Notes under the pieces: model-generated
What the model saw: only the letters and a program-made list of their open reading frames with translations
Told to the model about the DNA's origin: nothing
Databases searched by the model: none
DNA from: Planoprotostelium fungivorum
Lineage: Eukaryota > Evosea > Variosea > Cavosteliida > Cavosteliaceae
NCBI GenBank assembly: GCA_003024175.1
Contig: MDYQ01000110.1
Coordinates: 25,979-89,978 of the forward strand
Length of the DNA: 64,000 bases
Reading direction: 5' to 3'
Shown here: in pieces, positions 1 through 11,113 of the stretch
Layout: the number at the start of each line of letters is the position of its first letter
How positions within the stretch are numbered: the stretch's first letter is position 1
Position numbers and translations under genes: made by a program

Positions 1-1989
1 AGATGTGACAGTGATACACTGAGATGTTCTTGCTCTCCTTCGGCTCATCCTCTTTGATGGCGGTCGATGATGGTGTCGGTGTCGTCACGGTGGGTGATGA
101 TGCTGGCGGGGGTGGAGGTGGTGTCGTCACGGATGGATGTGTGGGTGTTGTTGCTGTCACCGGGTCGAGTGGTGCTATCGCAGGTGCCACCGTTGCTGTC
201 GTTGTCACGGGTGCGAGTGGTGCTATAGCGGGTGCTGCCCCTGGTGGCTGAGAAGGTACGATTGTAGATGGAGGTGCTGCCGCTGGTGGTTGAGAAGATG
301 CGATTGTAGATGGAGGTGCTGCCGCGGCCGGCGGTGTCGATTGGACCCGATCGGGCAGCCGGATGTTGCTGATCATCTCTTCTCGCACCACCGAAGGTTC
401 TACTGCGTCCGTGATGATGTTCATCACCATGTCTTCATGAGATGGTGGTGGTGGTGGGACTCTGTGATAAGTCGAAGGCTTCGGGGGTGGTGTCACCTCA
501 TCATCATCGGAGAGGTCTAAGACGACGACAGACGGTGTCGACTGGTGGACGACTGTTCTGGCGTCAGCTGAGAAATTTCCGAGAAGATTCACCGACCCTT
601 CTGCTTCTTCGCCTTGTTCTGTGGAATCGACCATTCACCGTCTGGACTCATCTCGATCTACAACGAGTCAAAGATAAATCCTCCTGCCTCGCTCACGTCT
701 TCTATGTCGGCATTCATCTTTCCACACGCCTCCAGAATATCCGCGAAATAATTGTCCACCTCTAAATCGTTGTAGTCTGCCGTCTTGTAACAGTTTGGAC
801 ACTGCCACTTTGGTGTCCTCTCGTTCATTCGAATGAAACTGTCCAACTCGAAGCACTGCAGGTGGTGACAAGTCTTTGCCCTCGTCGGTGTCTTGATGAT
901 GCTCTTGCTCAGCGGATCTAAGAGAGAGATCTTGGAAGAGATCTGCTGAATCTCCTCTTCTTGCGAGCTGAAAAATCTTCGTACTCTTTCCTTCCCCATG
1001 GCAGAAGTCAAGCTGTGATCTCTCATGATCTTCTCGATAAGAAACTCGGGGGAGACTTTGCGGTAGAGATTGACGACAAAGGTGTGGTCTCTTCCTCCGT
1101 GGTTGACTTTGACGTGGTTTATGCCGGTCCCGCAGAGAGATGTGATGTCACTGATCTTGTCTTTCTCTTTCTTCGTGGCCTGCAATGTGGTTCAGTCATC
1201 TTTTCGTCATCACGAGCTGATGGACGATGGAGATGACGATGGACTATGTGATCATATCATCATCACCCTCTTGGCTGTGTGAACTTTGTTGTTGATCATA
1301 ATACCGAAAGCCCTTCCCTCGTAGACCGTCGGCGGCCACACGTGAACACCTTCCGATTTCTGATGATTGTAACTGAGCAGTTGGACACAGTGCTGCGAAT
1401 CGAGCTCCAGGGGTGTCAATTTGAACGAGAGGACTGCAGAATCTGGTTGAACTCTCTGATATGAGATGGTTCTTTCGAAAGCCAAGAAGGGATTGTGTTC
1501 GAATCTGTCCATCCGTCGATATGATGTCATGTTCTGGATCTAGATCAGATGACTCACTTCTGGATGGCATACTGAGGGAGTGGCTCTACGGTCGGTGGTG
1601 GCGTTGGTTGTGTGTTAACCGCCTGGGGGTATTGTAGCTGTCTGATCAGATCAAAAATGGCCCTGCGTTGGTGGACATCCTTCTCATTCTACGTCACAAA
1701 TGAGCTTCTGAGTGATGTACGAGAATATTGGGTTGTCATCTGCCTTCAAACTCACCAACACCCAATCCCGTATACGATCGATCAACGCTTGTTTCGAACC
1801 CGACTGTGATAAATTCGCCTCTCGACATACTCTCTTCAATTCATGCTGGATACGGAAGGTCTGTACCACGTGCTAGCCGTCTATCAGCCTGACCATGATG
1901 CAATCACGAGATGAATGTGAGACGCTCAATGTCACTCTTCGTATCACCTGTATCGAACTCCAAGAGTATTCACTCGTCGTGTCTCCCAT
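1..1989 (-). CDS. PIAS/Siz-type SUMO E3 ligase (3' end outside window)
   Basis: Likely nuclear SUMO E3 ligase. Read on the minus strand, the first exon begins with ATG at 1989-1987 (MGDTTSEYS) and is followed by a SAP helix-loop-helix exon (about 1872-1750). A PINIT-like exon follows (NPFLAFERTISYQR, about 1515-1290). The SP-RING exon (about 1185-697) carries C-H-x3-C and W-x-C-P-N-C zinc ligands. A 39-nt intron (696-658) ends in CGTTGTAG and must be removed, because read-through hits a TAG. The next exon encodes the family signature PDGEW. A SUMO-interaction motif, VVVLDLSDDDE, lies near 520. A Pro/Ala/Thr-rich low-complexity tail with two APPSTI repeats remains open to base 1. One join near 570-600 would need an intron of only about 29 nt, so it is uncertain. 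The gene is divergent from eL43. Family assignment is firm; paralogue is not. Confidence 0.85.
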
Positions 1990-2131
1990 AGATGCACCTC
2001 TTCACCAGCGCCCTGTGATGAGTCCGTTGTAGTCAGGTCGTGTGACACACAATAAGATATCTCAAAAATAAAACGACACCGGATTCAAGCGATTCTGTGT
2101 CTTTGTTGCAGCGGATCCTTTAGACGTCAAT
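1990..2131. promoter_or_regulatory. Short bidirectional promoter between PIAS-like gene and eL43
   Basis: Only about 142 bp separate the divergent start codons, so both promoters must lie here or in the 5' UTRs. No TATA box is evident. The sequence holds a GTTGTAG copy at about 2029. This is an inference from gene layout. Confidence 0.4.
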
Positions 2132-2648
2132 ATGGTGAGCATCTGAACGTCCTTCGTCCTTCTATCCCTTCTCTCTCTATTCTATCGCATCCATCGAGTG
2201 GAATCAAGTGGATGTGTGAAGAGAACATGATCGTCCATCATCGTATGGGAATGGGATGATGTCTGATGGAATACTTTCTAGGCCAAGAGAACTAAGAAAG
2301 TTGGAATTGTTGGAAAGTACGGAACCCGTTACGGTTCTTCCCTCCGTAAGATGGTCAAGAAGATCGAGATCACCCAGCACTCTACCTACACCTGCAGCTT
2401 CTGCGGAAAGGTGCGTTCATCACTCGATCATCTTCTCCCTTCGTGATGATTTCCATTGCACCTCCATATCATGTAATCCCATTTGTCTAATGGGATGGTA
2501 GGACTCCGTCAAGCGTACCGCCGTCGGAATCTGGCACTGCAAGGGATGCCGCAAGACCGTCGTCGGTGGAGCCTGGACCCTCAGCACAACTGCTGCTGCC
2601 ACCGTCAGATCCACGACCCGTCGTCTTCGTGAGCTCAAGAACGCTTAA
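2132..2648 (+). CDS. RPL37A: 60S ribosomal protein eL43 (RPL37A)
   Basis: Zinc-binding protein of the large ribosomal subunit. The first coding exon is the ATG alone (2132-2134), followed at once by GTGAGC. The second exon starts after CTTTCTAG with [19 protein letters not shown] second intron (GTGCGTT...GGTAG) follows TCSFCGK, and the last exon runs from [16 protein letters not shown] to LRELKNA and TAA at 2646. The C-x2-C (CSFCGK) and C-x2-C (CKGC) pairs are the family zinc ligands. The joined product is about 91 residues, normal for the family. An ATG-only first exon is common in ribosomal protein genes of several eukaryotes. Confidence 0.97.
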
Positions 2649-2853
2649 TTTCTTCTCTTCATAAATTGGCCAAGGACTCTCTCTTACCTCCGTGTGATCT
2701 TTTTATCATTGTTTATTCCGAGCGTTCAATTGAAATGACAAGAACACTTGTTCTCTATGTTCTCTTGCATAGTTGATCATCCTCTTCCAATTTTCAACAG
2801 GCGTTTCCTTTAGATACTGTAATATTTGCACTTGTCTTTTTCATGTTCTCTCA

Positions 2854-3590
2854 TCACTTTGACTTTATGTTCTCTTGTATTCTTCGTAGACTTGCTTCAT
2901 CTTCTCGGATAAAAAGTGAAACTCTCCCTCTTCTCTCTCCTCCACTCTCGACACCGTCCATGACAAGTAGAACTGCACCTTCTTCACCGTCACAAACATC
3001 TTCTTCTTATAAGCTCTATCTGCCAACCCTCATCAGACACCTCCACACGATGACACGCCCATCATGTTCACCTCGGTTCGTCTCATCTTGATGAGCCCTG
3101 TCGATGATGGACGCGAGGTGAGAAAGGGCAGCGGTGATGTATCTCCCGTTATCTAACAGACTCGACGTGTCTCTGACAGCTTCGATTCTCATGACACCTG
3201 CACCTGGTGCGTTGTTCACCTGTCTCTCATTCAATCTCAACAACATTATAGACTCTATATTGTACGTGTGGTCGATCTTCTATATGGATTGTGTATCTAT
3301 ATTGTATTTATTGTATTTTATTTATTCACTCACTCTGACTGCAGATTCAACGACGGAATGGATGGCAACAGATGCCGACTCGTGATTGTCTGTAGAGGAC
3401 AATACGGTGGACACCCCCAACACATCATCTGCAACATCTCTAGAGTCCATTTCTTCTGGCTCACCGTTGACACACCTCATGACAAATGCATACGTGTATC
3501 TGATGGAGTCAAGGTGTTGTCTAAATGTTCATCATGTCATCTCATCAGGATACAATAAATCGATGAGATTGAAGAAGAGGAGTTTAGATG
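2854..3590 (-). CDS. Uncharacterised protein, multi-exon
   Basis: I do not recognise this gene. On the minus strand a coherent reading runs through RYTYAFVMRCVNGEPEE (near 3500) and MLLRLNERQVNNAPGAGV (from 3246). It continues through LDNGRYITAALSHLASIIDRAHQD. A GTGAAC...GGCAG intron leads to RAYKKKMFVTVKKVQFYL and a TGA at 2856-2854. The C-terminal exon is basic and helical. No start codon could be fixed upstream of about 3560. The ZNHIT2-like stop lies just upstream at 3621 in the same direction. Exon structure is provisional. Confidence 0.4.
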
Positions 3591-3620
3591 GTTTCGATCG
3601 GCTCAGGGCTGGAAATTGAG

Positions 3621-4422
3621 TCAGGAGATGACGAGTGAAGAGGTCCCACAGTGGAAGGGAGGCACTTGAATCAACGGAGGGATGTCGGATGACTTTCTGA
3701 TCTCGTCTTCGATGGAGACGTTCTCTCGTGTAGTGCCCATCATGATGGCATCATCGGACCACCAGGGTCTCCAGGGTTGGATGTATTCAGAGACTCTTCC
3801 GCTCTTGATCCATTCTATGAAACCCTGGATTTGTTCTTCGTTCAAGTCTTTGATGTCTTCCTCTGCTTTTGTTCAGATGGATAGAATATATAACAGATGG
3901 CATCTCACTCGAGATATTCATCTTGGATAGTTCCTCCTCAACATCGATGATTTGTGATGGTGTCACATCTTCCTCTTGGGAATCCAATTTCTGAGCCTGT
4001 TGTATGTTAGTATCATGTATTGGAGAGTGATCATCACTTGTTCTTCGCTTAGATTCATCTTTTCGTAGTTTTCTGTCAGCATCTTGGCAAACTTTTGTTT
4101 CTCTTCATCAGATGCTTTCTGGCTCTGCAACTCGCTCATGACATTCTCCTTCCAGAACTCATTTGTGCATCCATCGTTGTGGTTCTACCAGTTTTTCGTC
4201 AGGTGATGATGTGATGCATCTTCTCACCTTATAACATTGTGCAGAACAGTAAGGAAGATTGCACTTTGGACACGTGTATTTCGAGGTGTTTTTGTGACAA
4301 CTACAGGGTGTTAAATCAGATCAAGCGATCTCCAGATCTCACACTCTGCAGACTCTCTCTCTATTCGTCGGCGCTATCTGAACGGATTCCAACTCTTCAT
4401 TCAACTTGATCTCAGACTGCAT
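3621..4422 (-). CDS. HIT-type zinc-finger protein, ZNHIT2-like
   Basis: Probably a cofactor of R2TP/snoRNP or spliceosome assembly, as known for ZNHIT2. The start ATG at 4422-4420 gives MQSEIKLNEELESVQIAP. After a short intron ending in CCCTGTAG the join restores a zf-HIT domain: VCRVC, then YTCPKCNLPYCSAQCYK, with later His/Cys near 4170. A helical region follows (QKFAKMLTENYEKMNLSEE). The C-terminal exon (3845-3621) has FIEWIKSGRVSEYIQPWRPWW; the W-x-PWW ending resembles ZNHIT2 rather than ZNHIT1, 3 or 6. The zinc finger is clear from sequence; the subfamily is inferred from the tail. Confidence 0.75.
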
Positions 4423-4527
4423 CGATGATCATCTGGTGGGATTGTAATAATAACACACAATTTATATTTTGGTTTAAATCAATTTTGGCACAACGAGAAG
4501 TGATATCCTTCATCTCCATTCAGACCT

Positions 4528-4689
4528 TCAAGCTTCTAAATCGAGCCCTAACATGCAAGGAAAATTGGTATCCTTGTTCTCATCGATGTATGCAGGATCC
4601 CCTTCGTCCGGATCTTGAACGCATCTGCGTAGAACGTTAAGTTGAAACAGGTCTTCGTCCGACTTCAATGTGAGTATAATGCATTCCAT
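4528..4689 (-). CDS. Possible 53-residue ORF or extra 3' exon of the dynamin-like gene
   Basis: On the minus strand an ATG at 4689 opens MECIILTLKSDEDLFQLN, ending in TAG/TGA context at 4528. It is acidic and looks protein-like (DPDEGDPAYIDENKD). Just upstream is AATAAACATTTTTTCAG, which could be either a poly(A) signal for the dynamin-like gene or a 3' splice site joining this exon to it. No family was recognised. Confidence 0.3.
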   Translation of the reverse strand: MECIILTLKSDEDLFQLNVLRRCVQDPDEGDPAYIDENKDTNFPCMLGLDLEA

Positions 4690-4736
4690 CTCTGAAAAAA
4701 TGTTTATTGGAGTACACATCATACTACCGGAGAACA

Positions 4737-7125
4737 CTACTGTCTCGAAGGTTTCGAGAGGTTCTGTATCTCGTACAAGATGTGTTGAAGGTTGTCGTAT
4801 GCGTTCTTCCTCTCTTGTCTCTTCACTTGATATTCTTGTCCCTCCAACAAGACGTTCTCAGGGCTGTGTGGAATCTGTTGCATCAGCGCGGGTGACCCCA
4901 ACTGATCCGCAGTAGGTACCAACACTTCTTCTTCCATGACCCAACAGAGGACCTTCTTCCTTTCAGTCTCACTCATCATGCATCAGATGTCCTCACGCTG
5001 TCCGGATTGATTCCCTTATTCATCTCTGCTTCTTCCACCATCCAAAAGTCGTTCATCCTGTCTCATGTCAAAAAGAGTGCGACGCAAACATTAAACTCAC
5101 TTTTCCAGGAGTACATCCTTGGCGGTCTCTACGTGGCCCTGTGCTATTTCGAATACAGAATCCATCCATTCATCGATGAACGGTCTGAAGCGTCCGAATT
5201 TCATCGAACCCGACATGTCATTCTCAAGGAGGGATCTCAACTCGGCGTCGATCTGACCGCGATGAGATCTGATGATGGATCGTACACAGTCAAGATCTCA
5301 CCAGATCGGGAATGGATAAGAGGGCGGCGAGCATGGCTTCTTCCTTTGCGTTCCTGCGTCTGGTCGTCATCCTTCTCTTGTTTAACCTTCCCTCGCCGAG
5401 ATTACCGACGGGAGCTCTGTGCGCTGCTGATTCCTGTAGAACTCTCTTGGCCACTCTGTCCATGATGCTGTCTAGGTTCAACTGTTTAGAGGTGAGACGT
5501 GATGTCATCGCGATCACGCACCGCGATGAGTTTGTATAGGTGAGTCCAAAAGTCAGAGTGCGTATACTTGCGAGGGTCTCTTCCTAACTCCGTCTCTTCT
5601 TCGGTGACCAAGAGCCTGATCTCTCCTTGCACCTGCATCATCGTCCGTCATTCGATCGTGATGTCATCTCATCACCTTCGTGCTGGCCTCGTGGGACCAG
5701 GTTTCTGAAATGTACTGGCACAGCATGTCGGTCAGTTTCAAAACAAGTTGATCTCCCGTCGCTTTTCCCTGGGCGGTGTACCCCGGCAGGTTACGTTCGA
5801 ACCATCTGCACATCGCGATGAGTCATCTCGGATGTCTAAATATCCTCACTCTGTCTCTCTCGTGGCCGCCGTCGTAAGATCCATTCCTGCGTGGAGGGTG
5901 TTGTCTCTGTTCATGACTGCGATGTAGTTGTTCTTGAGTGGAATGACATCTTTGGCCCTGCCGCTAAGTCTCTCTTTCAATTCGAAGAAGGGATCCCGCG
6001 GTCTGAGATTGCTCTGGTCTGCCTTGTCACACATGGTTAAGACACCTGATGAGTCACATCAGAAGATATTCCGATGACCATCGTCAAATGAGAGCTCACC
6101 GATGGTCTGATCTTTCTTTCCCGATCTCTCGATGAGATCCATCACTTGTGCATTACGGATCCTCTGATAAGCTGGTACAACGGCGATGGCCAAAGTGTGT
6201 TGGTTGTTGAGATATTTTTCGGCTAAAGCTCTTGTCTGCTGCGGCATGTCTATCGGTTCGCCTGCCACAGAACCTCCGATGATGCCGGGAAGATCGACCA
6301 ACGTCAGATTAGGTACCTTGACCGGAATCAGTCTGGGTGTGGTGTGTTTGTGTCGTCATGTTCACCTCGAAAGATGTGATTTCGACCACCATTACGTCTT
6401 CGATGATGCCCTTGACCTGTCCGTGTTTCTGTCTGACGGCTTCATCCATGAACTGTTTGACCTTCTCTTCGATCTATCTCAGTCAGCCTTCATCACGAAA
6501 AAAAAGAATGACCTCGGCTATGGTATAGAAGGGTGACCACTGCTTGTTCGCTGGCTTGTGAGCGTCCTCGTAACATAGTCTCACGGCGGCAGTACCTTAT
6601 CTTGGTTCAGCTTCTTTCGAGAGGATGGAGAGTCTCACCATCTTGGTACCCGATGCCATTCTGCGCACAGAACGTCTTCATCTCTGGAACCGAAAGATGC
6701 TTCAGTCGAAGTTTGATGGGCATTCTCGTGCAGATGGCTTCTGTGCGATCTCTGTCCACCATTCAGATATGAGAACGGCCGAACGAGAGAATGTCATACC
6801 TAGGGAAGAGAGGCATCATGCAGATTCTCTCCAGCGTTGAACTCTTTCCACATGATTCTTCTCCGACTACGACCTGTTTTGTGTGAGGAAGGTGGAGGAG
6901 TTATCCTTCCCACCAGCTGAGGAAAGTCGAGTTTCAGCTTTCCCTCTAAGCTCTCCGAGATGTGGTCCAATCTGTCGATGAGACCTCTGGCTCTGTCTAA
7001 GAGTACTTCACGGATGCCCACTGTATCGTGTCAGAAAGACATCGTCCGATCATCCGATCGTGGTGAAAACGAGAATCCACAGCACCTGGTGCTCCTGTTC
7101 TTCCTGGTGATGTTGGTCCTCCCAT
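4737..7125 (-). CDS. Dynamin-superfamily large GTPase
   Basis: Membrane-remodelling GTPase of the dynamin/Mx type. The start ATG at 7125-7123 gives MGGPTSPGRTGAP, joined by an intron to VGIREVLLDRARGLIDRLD. G1 appears after the intron at about 6900: DFPQLVVVGEESCGKSST. The switch region is at about 6740 (ICTRMPIKL), G3 at about 6290 (LVDLPGIIGGS), and the G4 region at about 6010 (LTMCDKAD). Stalk exons follow (GRDPRKYTHSDFW near 5560; FRPFIDEWMDSVFEIA near 5180). The 3' end (4979-4737) resembles a GTPase effector domain, with PENVLLEGQEYQVKRQERK. No PH or proline-rich domain was seen. The product is near 650-700 residues. A damaged second copy lies immediately upstream at 7519-8640. Confidence 0.85.
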
Positions 7126-7518
7126 TGCTCTCGTTGTCTTTCTGGATTATGATATCCACGTCCACCGTACCAAATCCTCGGAGCGAAGTTGACAGCTTCT
7201 CTTTTCTTTTTATGGAGCAATCACCCCGCTGTACTCGTGAAACAACCCATGGCAACCTCTGGCGAATGCGACCTTTCACGTCCTCAAGTGGAGTGCCGTC
7301 TCCAGGACGTCGCAGGCCTTGTACATCGGAGCGTCAGAAATAAGGAATCAGGAATCAGGAAAACCAAAGGCTGAATCCGAGATGGTGTGATCGATCGATC
7401 AGACAAGGTCTAAAGTTTATTCACTCATTCGAATATTCACAGAGCTTTTGAATCTCGCCCAGCATCTTTTCGAGGTTCGCAAGTGTTCCTCCCCTCCTGT
7501 CGCTTCTTCTGATGTTCA
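7126..7518. other. Intergenic, no gene seen
   Basis: This is the 5' flank of the dynamin-like gene and the 3' flank of its damaged copy. It contains GAATCAGGAATCAGGA near 7346, a small direct repeat. No convincing coding exon, RNA gene or mobile element was found. Confidence 0.4.
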
Positions 7519-8640
7519 TCATCTGGCGTTATCGCGAATTCGCGACTCTTGAATGGCCCTCTGCTTTATCTTTTCTATGACTAAATGGATGTTGGACTGT
7601 TTGACATTCAGCCAAGAGATGTGACAATGATCTATACGAACCAATATCCATTGAGTGAAATGTGCCCAGAATTCAGCGTGGGTGTATTTCTGAGGGTCCC
7701 TGCCCAACTTTGTCTCTTCTTCTACGATCCTCTTTATCTCCTCTCGTATCTGTTGATATTCAGAGATCGATTCAATTCGTACGAATAAATTGAAATAAAT
7801 CAACGTGGATTCTTATTTCACCTTCTCGCTGGCCTTCGTGGCCCATTTTTCAGATATGTATCGACACAGCATGTCCGTCAGCTTCAACACCAGCTGATCT
7901 CCCGTCGCTTTTTCTTGCGCTGCATAACCGGGCAGGTGACAATCGAACCACCTGCACATCGTCATCATCTTCCGTCTCAGATTGCACGTGAGCGTCTCAC
8001 TGTCTCTCTCGTTTGGCGGCCTTCACAAGGTCGATTCCCGCATGGATCGTATCGTCTGCAATGTAATTGTTCTTGAGTGGAATGACATCGTTTGCCCCTC
8101 CATCTAATCTCTCTTTCAACTCTAAGAAAGGATTGTTCGGTCTCATGTGACCGAAATTTGCTTTGTCGGCCATGGTTAAGACCCTGAAGGATGATACGTC
8201 AGAGGAGGTGGTGTCGGTGTAGTGATGATGAGAGCTCACCGACAGTCTGGTCCATCTTTTTCGATCTTTGGATGAGGTCCATCACTTATGCATTACGAAT
8301 CCTCTGATTGGCTGGTATGACGGCTATGACCAGCGTGTGTTCGTTATTGAGATATCTTTCAACCAAAGCTCTTGTCTGCTGTGGCATGTCTGCTGGCTCA
8401 CCGAGGTGTGATCCTCCGATGATGCCGGGAAGATCAACCAACGTAAGATTGGGCACCTGCAACACGCTGAGAGATTACTCATCACGTGATGATTCTCACC
8501 TCGGTCGATGTGATTTCGACCACCATCACATCTTCGTTGATGCCCTTGACTTCACCGTATTTATGTCGGACCGCTTCGTCCATAAAATGTTCGATCTCCT
8601 GTGAGACCTATTTCAGGTGATGAAAGGTACACCGCACCTG
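7519..8640 (-). pseudogene. Truncated, disrupted copy of the dynamin-like gene
   Basis: Exons on the minus strand parallel the intact gene at 4737-7125. G3 is VDLPGIIGGSHLGEP (about 8430). The G4 region is LTMADKANFGHMRPNNPF (about 8170), followed by GANDVIPLKNNYIA with a small in-frame deletion. A stalk piece has KLGRDPQKYTHAEFW (about 7690). In the intact gene RIRNAQVMDL is encoded with CAA; here the same codon is TAA (8288-8286), an in-frame stop. No G1/P-loop exon is found upstream of about 8640, and the 3' end stops at 7519 without the effector domain. It is therefore both truncated and interrupted. It lies upstream of the intact gene in the same orientation, consistent with tandem duplication. 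Confidence 0.75.
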
Positions 8641-9235
8641 GCCCAGCCGTCTGTCCACTCATCTTGCCAGCTTTGTTGTCTATCCGAACGACCCAACGGA
8701 TCTTTGTGGGTCACCGACCCAATTTGTGTGAGTGATGCTGCAACGTCCGCGTTAAGAGGTGCGGCTGGTGCCACGGTGGGCAGCGTCCAGCGATTGGACA
8801 AAGGTGTCACCTGCTTCTCGTTCGGGGAGCCTTCATTCTGCAAAATGAGATCACCTTGACTACCTCTGAAGAAAGGGGTGATTGTTGGAGCCGGAGCTCG
8901 GTATCTGAGCAACAGAAACGAGCTGGGGTCGTATCACCGCTCTGATTTCGGAGATCAAGTTCATCTTTATCCTCTTCGCTCTACCCAGATTCCCACGGAA
9001 TATTTCATGTGCAGCAGGCATCGCATCTCCGAACCATCATGTGATGTGTTGTATCAACCAGTCTACTTCATCGGAGGCGTTGCGGAGGCGTACGCATCTG
9101 TGTGATGTGAAGCATTACGACGGTGGATAATACGCCGTGATCTTATGGGCTGCGTCACGTGACAGACAATAAATTCGGAAGTTTAATTTAACGGCCTCTC
9201 AATTATTGCGAGCACAAACAGCCTCACATGGGACA
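8641..9235. other. Intergenic with a decayed gene fragment repeated at 38.76-38.96 kb
   Basis: From about 8940 to 9145 the sequence matches, in inverted orientation, bases 38762-38950: shared runs include CAGCAGGCATCGCATCTCCG and GTGTTGTATCAACCAGTCTA. Relative to that copy it has small deletions that break the reading frame. The part from 8641 to 8880 has an open stretch on the minus strand but no recognisable family. Confidence 0.5.
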
Positions 9236-11059
9236 ATGAGCGACAAAGTCCAAACACAGAATCGAATCTATTTCTTAGATGGCCTGAGAGGATGGGCCGC
9301 TTTCTTCGTCATGTTCCACCATATTGGAATGATGTTGGAGCCAAATCTCTTCTTTCCCCTCCGATCAGTCAACTCACAACGATTCCCTGAAGCAAGTTGG
9401 TTCGTTGGTTTCTAACGAGCTACACACCATCTGATCTCAATCAGGTGGAGGAATGCGACGCCTCTATGGCATTTCACGATGGGCCACACGTGTGTCCTCA
9501 TCTTCTTTATTCTATCGGGAAGATCACTCTTGCTAGCCGCCATCTCACACAACTCAATTGAGTCCATTCCAGCATCGTGTGTCCGAAGGTTTCCGAGGAT
9601 CTATATACCAGTCTATGCATCCATATTATTCGCAGCCTTCTTCAGTCGCTCAGGTCTGGTACCAGATCCCAAGAAGGTGGCTCAGATCTCTATGAACGAT
9701 TGGATGATGAAACGATCGGTCAATGCGGAGCTGTGGGTGATACCTCCACATCTTCGACTCATCAAACGCAGTTACGTCGACCTGTGGAACAATTTTCTCT
9801 CATCGCTGATCACTTTCATCGGACCCGGTTCCCCTTATCCAGAGGTGTAACATCATCTCCCTCCATTGTATCCCATCGTCTGATGACAGTGATTGAAATG
9901 TCCCATAGGTGGCTGCGGGTGTCCTCTGGACCATCAACACCGAGATGTGGGGATCACTGATGACTTACGGAGTGGGCGCCATCCTTCTCACTTTTCGTCA
10001 CCGTAGAATGTTATTCGCAAACTTTGTCCTCTTCTATTCCATCGTCTTCGCAAGGAACTATGGTCTCTTCACCATCGGTCTGTGGTTCTGCTTCGCAGCA
10101 CAGGAAGGTTATTTCAAGTTTCAGAGGTTGTGGGTGTCCCTGTCACTGCAGTTGTTTCTGGTCTCCTTCCTCTGCATCGGAACGATGGGACCGCAGGGCC
10201 CGGGCTATTCATTGACGGAGTCGATCCATCGTATACTGATCAAGTCACAAGTGAGTAATCGGATCTCACCGTATACATCTCATCATCTGGATCGTGTTGG
10301 ATGACGATGATTAGATGGGAGGTGATTGGAAGATGGGTACGTTCAAATGGCCTCACGTGGAGATGTGGCTCGCAGCTATGGTCATCATACTCCTCGTAGA
10401 AGTCTCTCCCTTATTACAGAGGTCAGCCTCTCCATCTTTTATTTCATTTTATTTCTCATCCTCTGACGAGGGCCTGCAGGTTGTTGTCCACAAAATTCTC
10501 ACAGTGGCTGGGTCACATCAGTTTTGGTTTATATCTCACGCACGGCACCGTGTGCACCACATACATGGCTCACACTTATCTTCGTTACAACGTGTCACCC
10601 TGGCTCGCCGGCAGCTACCTGTGGTTCTGTCTCAAACATGGATTGACCGCTATGACTCTGGCTTTCTTCGTGGCCAGTCTCTTCACTGAATTTGTCGATC
10701 AACCCTCCATCAAATTTGCGAGAAAGTTTCAACTGTGGCTGATGGAAGAACCACAACCCGTGCGGCAGCTGATCGCCGGCACGATGGATCCAAAGTTCTG
10801 GGCCAGTCTGCCCGGACGATTTGTCAGCACCATCATCACTTCGTTTAAGAGGCTGCCATTGGTGATTCGAGTTTGGATGATGGAACGATGTCTGATTGCT
10901 CATCAGGACAGCATCACGTGTCTCTTCTCTTGGAGGTGGTGGAAGAACACGACGGAAGAATGGAGCAGAGAGGTTGCCACCTACTGGCGCCAGTTGAGAG
11001 GGGACGTGAAGGGAAGGGTCATGCTGGAGGACAAGGTCAAGAAAGAAGACAGCGTATGA
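9236..11059 (+). CDS. Acyltransferase 3 family membrane protein
   Basis: Integral membrane O-acyltransferase (Acyl_transf_3), expected to move acyl groups onto sugars, lipids or small molecules; substrate unknown. Start ATG 9236-9238 gives MSDKVQTQNR. The family signature RIYFLDGLRGWAAFFVMFHH includes the conserved R/H region. Further exons encode hydrophobic segments: TCVLIFFILSGRSLLL, RFPRIYIPVYASILFAAFF, WTINTEMWGSLMTYGVG and WLGHISFGLYLTHG. The FTMGHTCVLIFFILSG segment corresponds to the usual FF.lSGyl motif. A basic tail follows (CLIAHQDSITCLFSW, KGRVMLEDKVKKED) to TGA at 11057. Several short introns interrupt it, and their joins were not all verified. Confidence 0.85.
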
Positions 11060-11113
11060 AATATAGTGTTCGTGTTAAAGAGATCTTGCATCATCCGATT
11101 GTGATGTCATTTA

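Noticed and set aside
137-520. Cys/Arg/Trp-rich plus-strand frame
   Set aside because: It is the antisense of the Pro/Ala/Thr-rich PIAS tail; composition is a mirror of that low-complexity DNA.
8286-8288. TAA as a reassigned glutamine codon
   Set aside because: TAA ends eL43, UBE2C, CNOT11 and others, and the copy is truncated at both ends, so a pseudogene is simpler.
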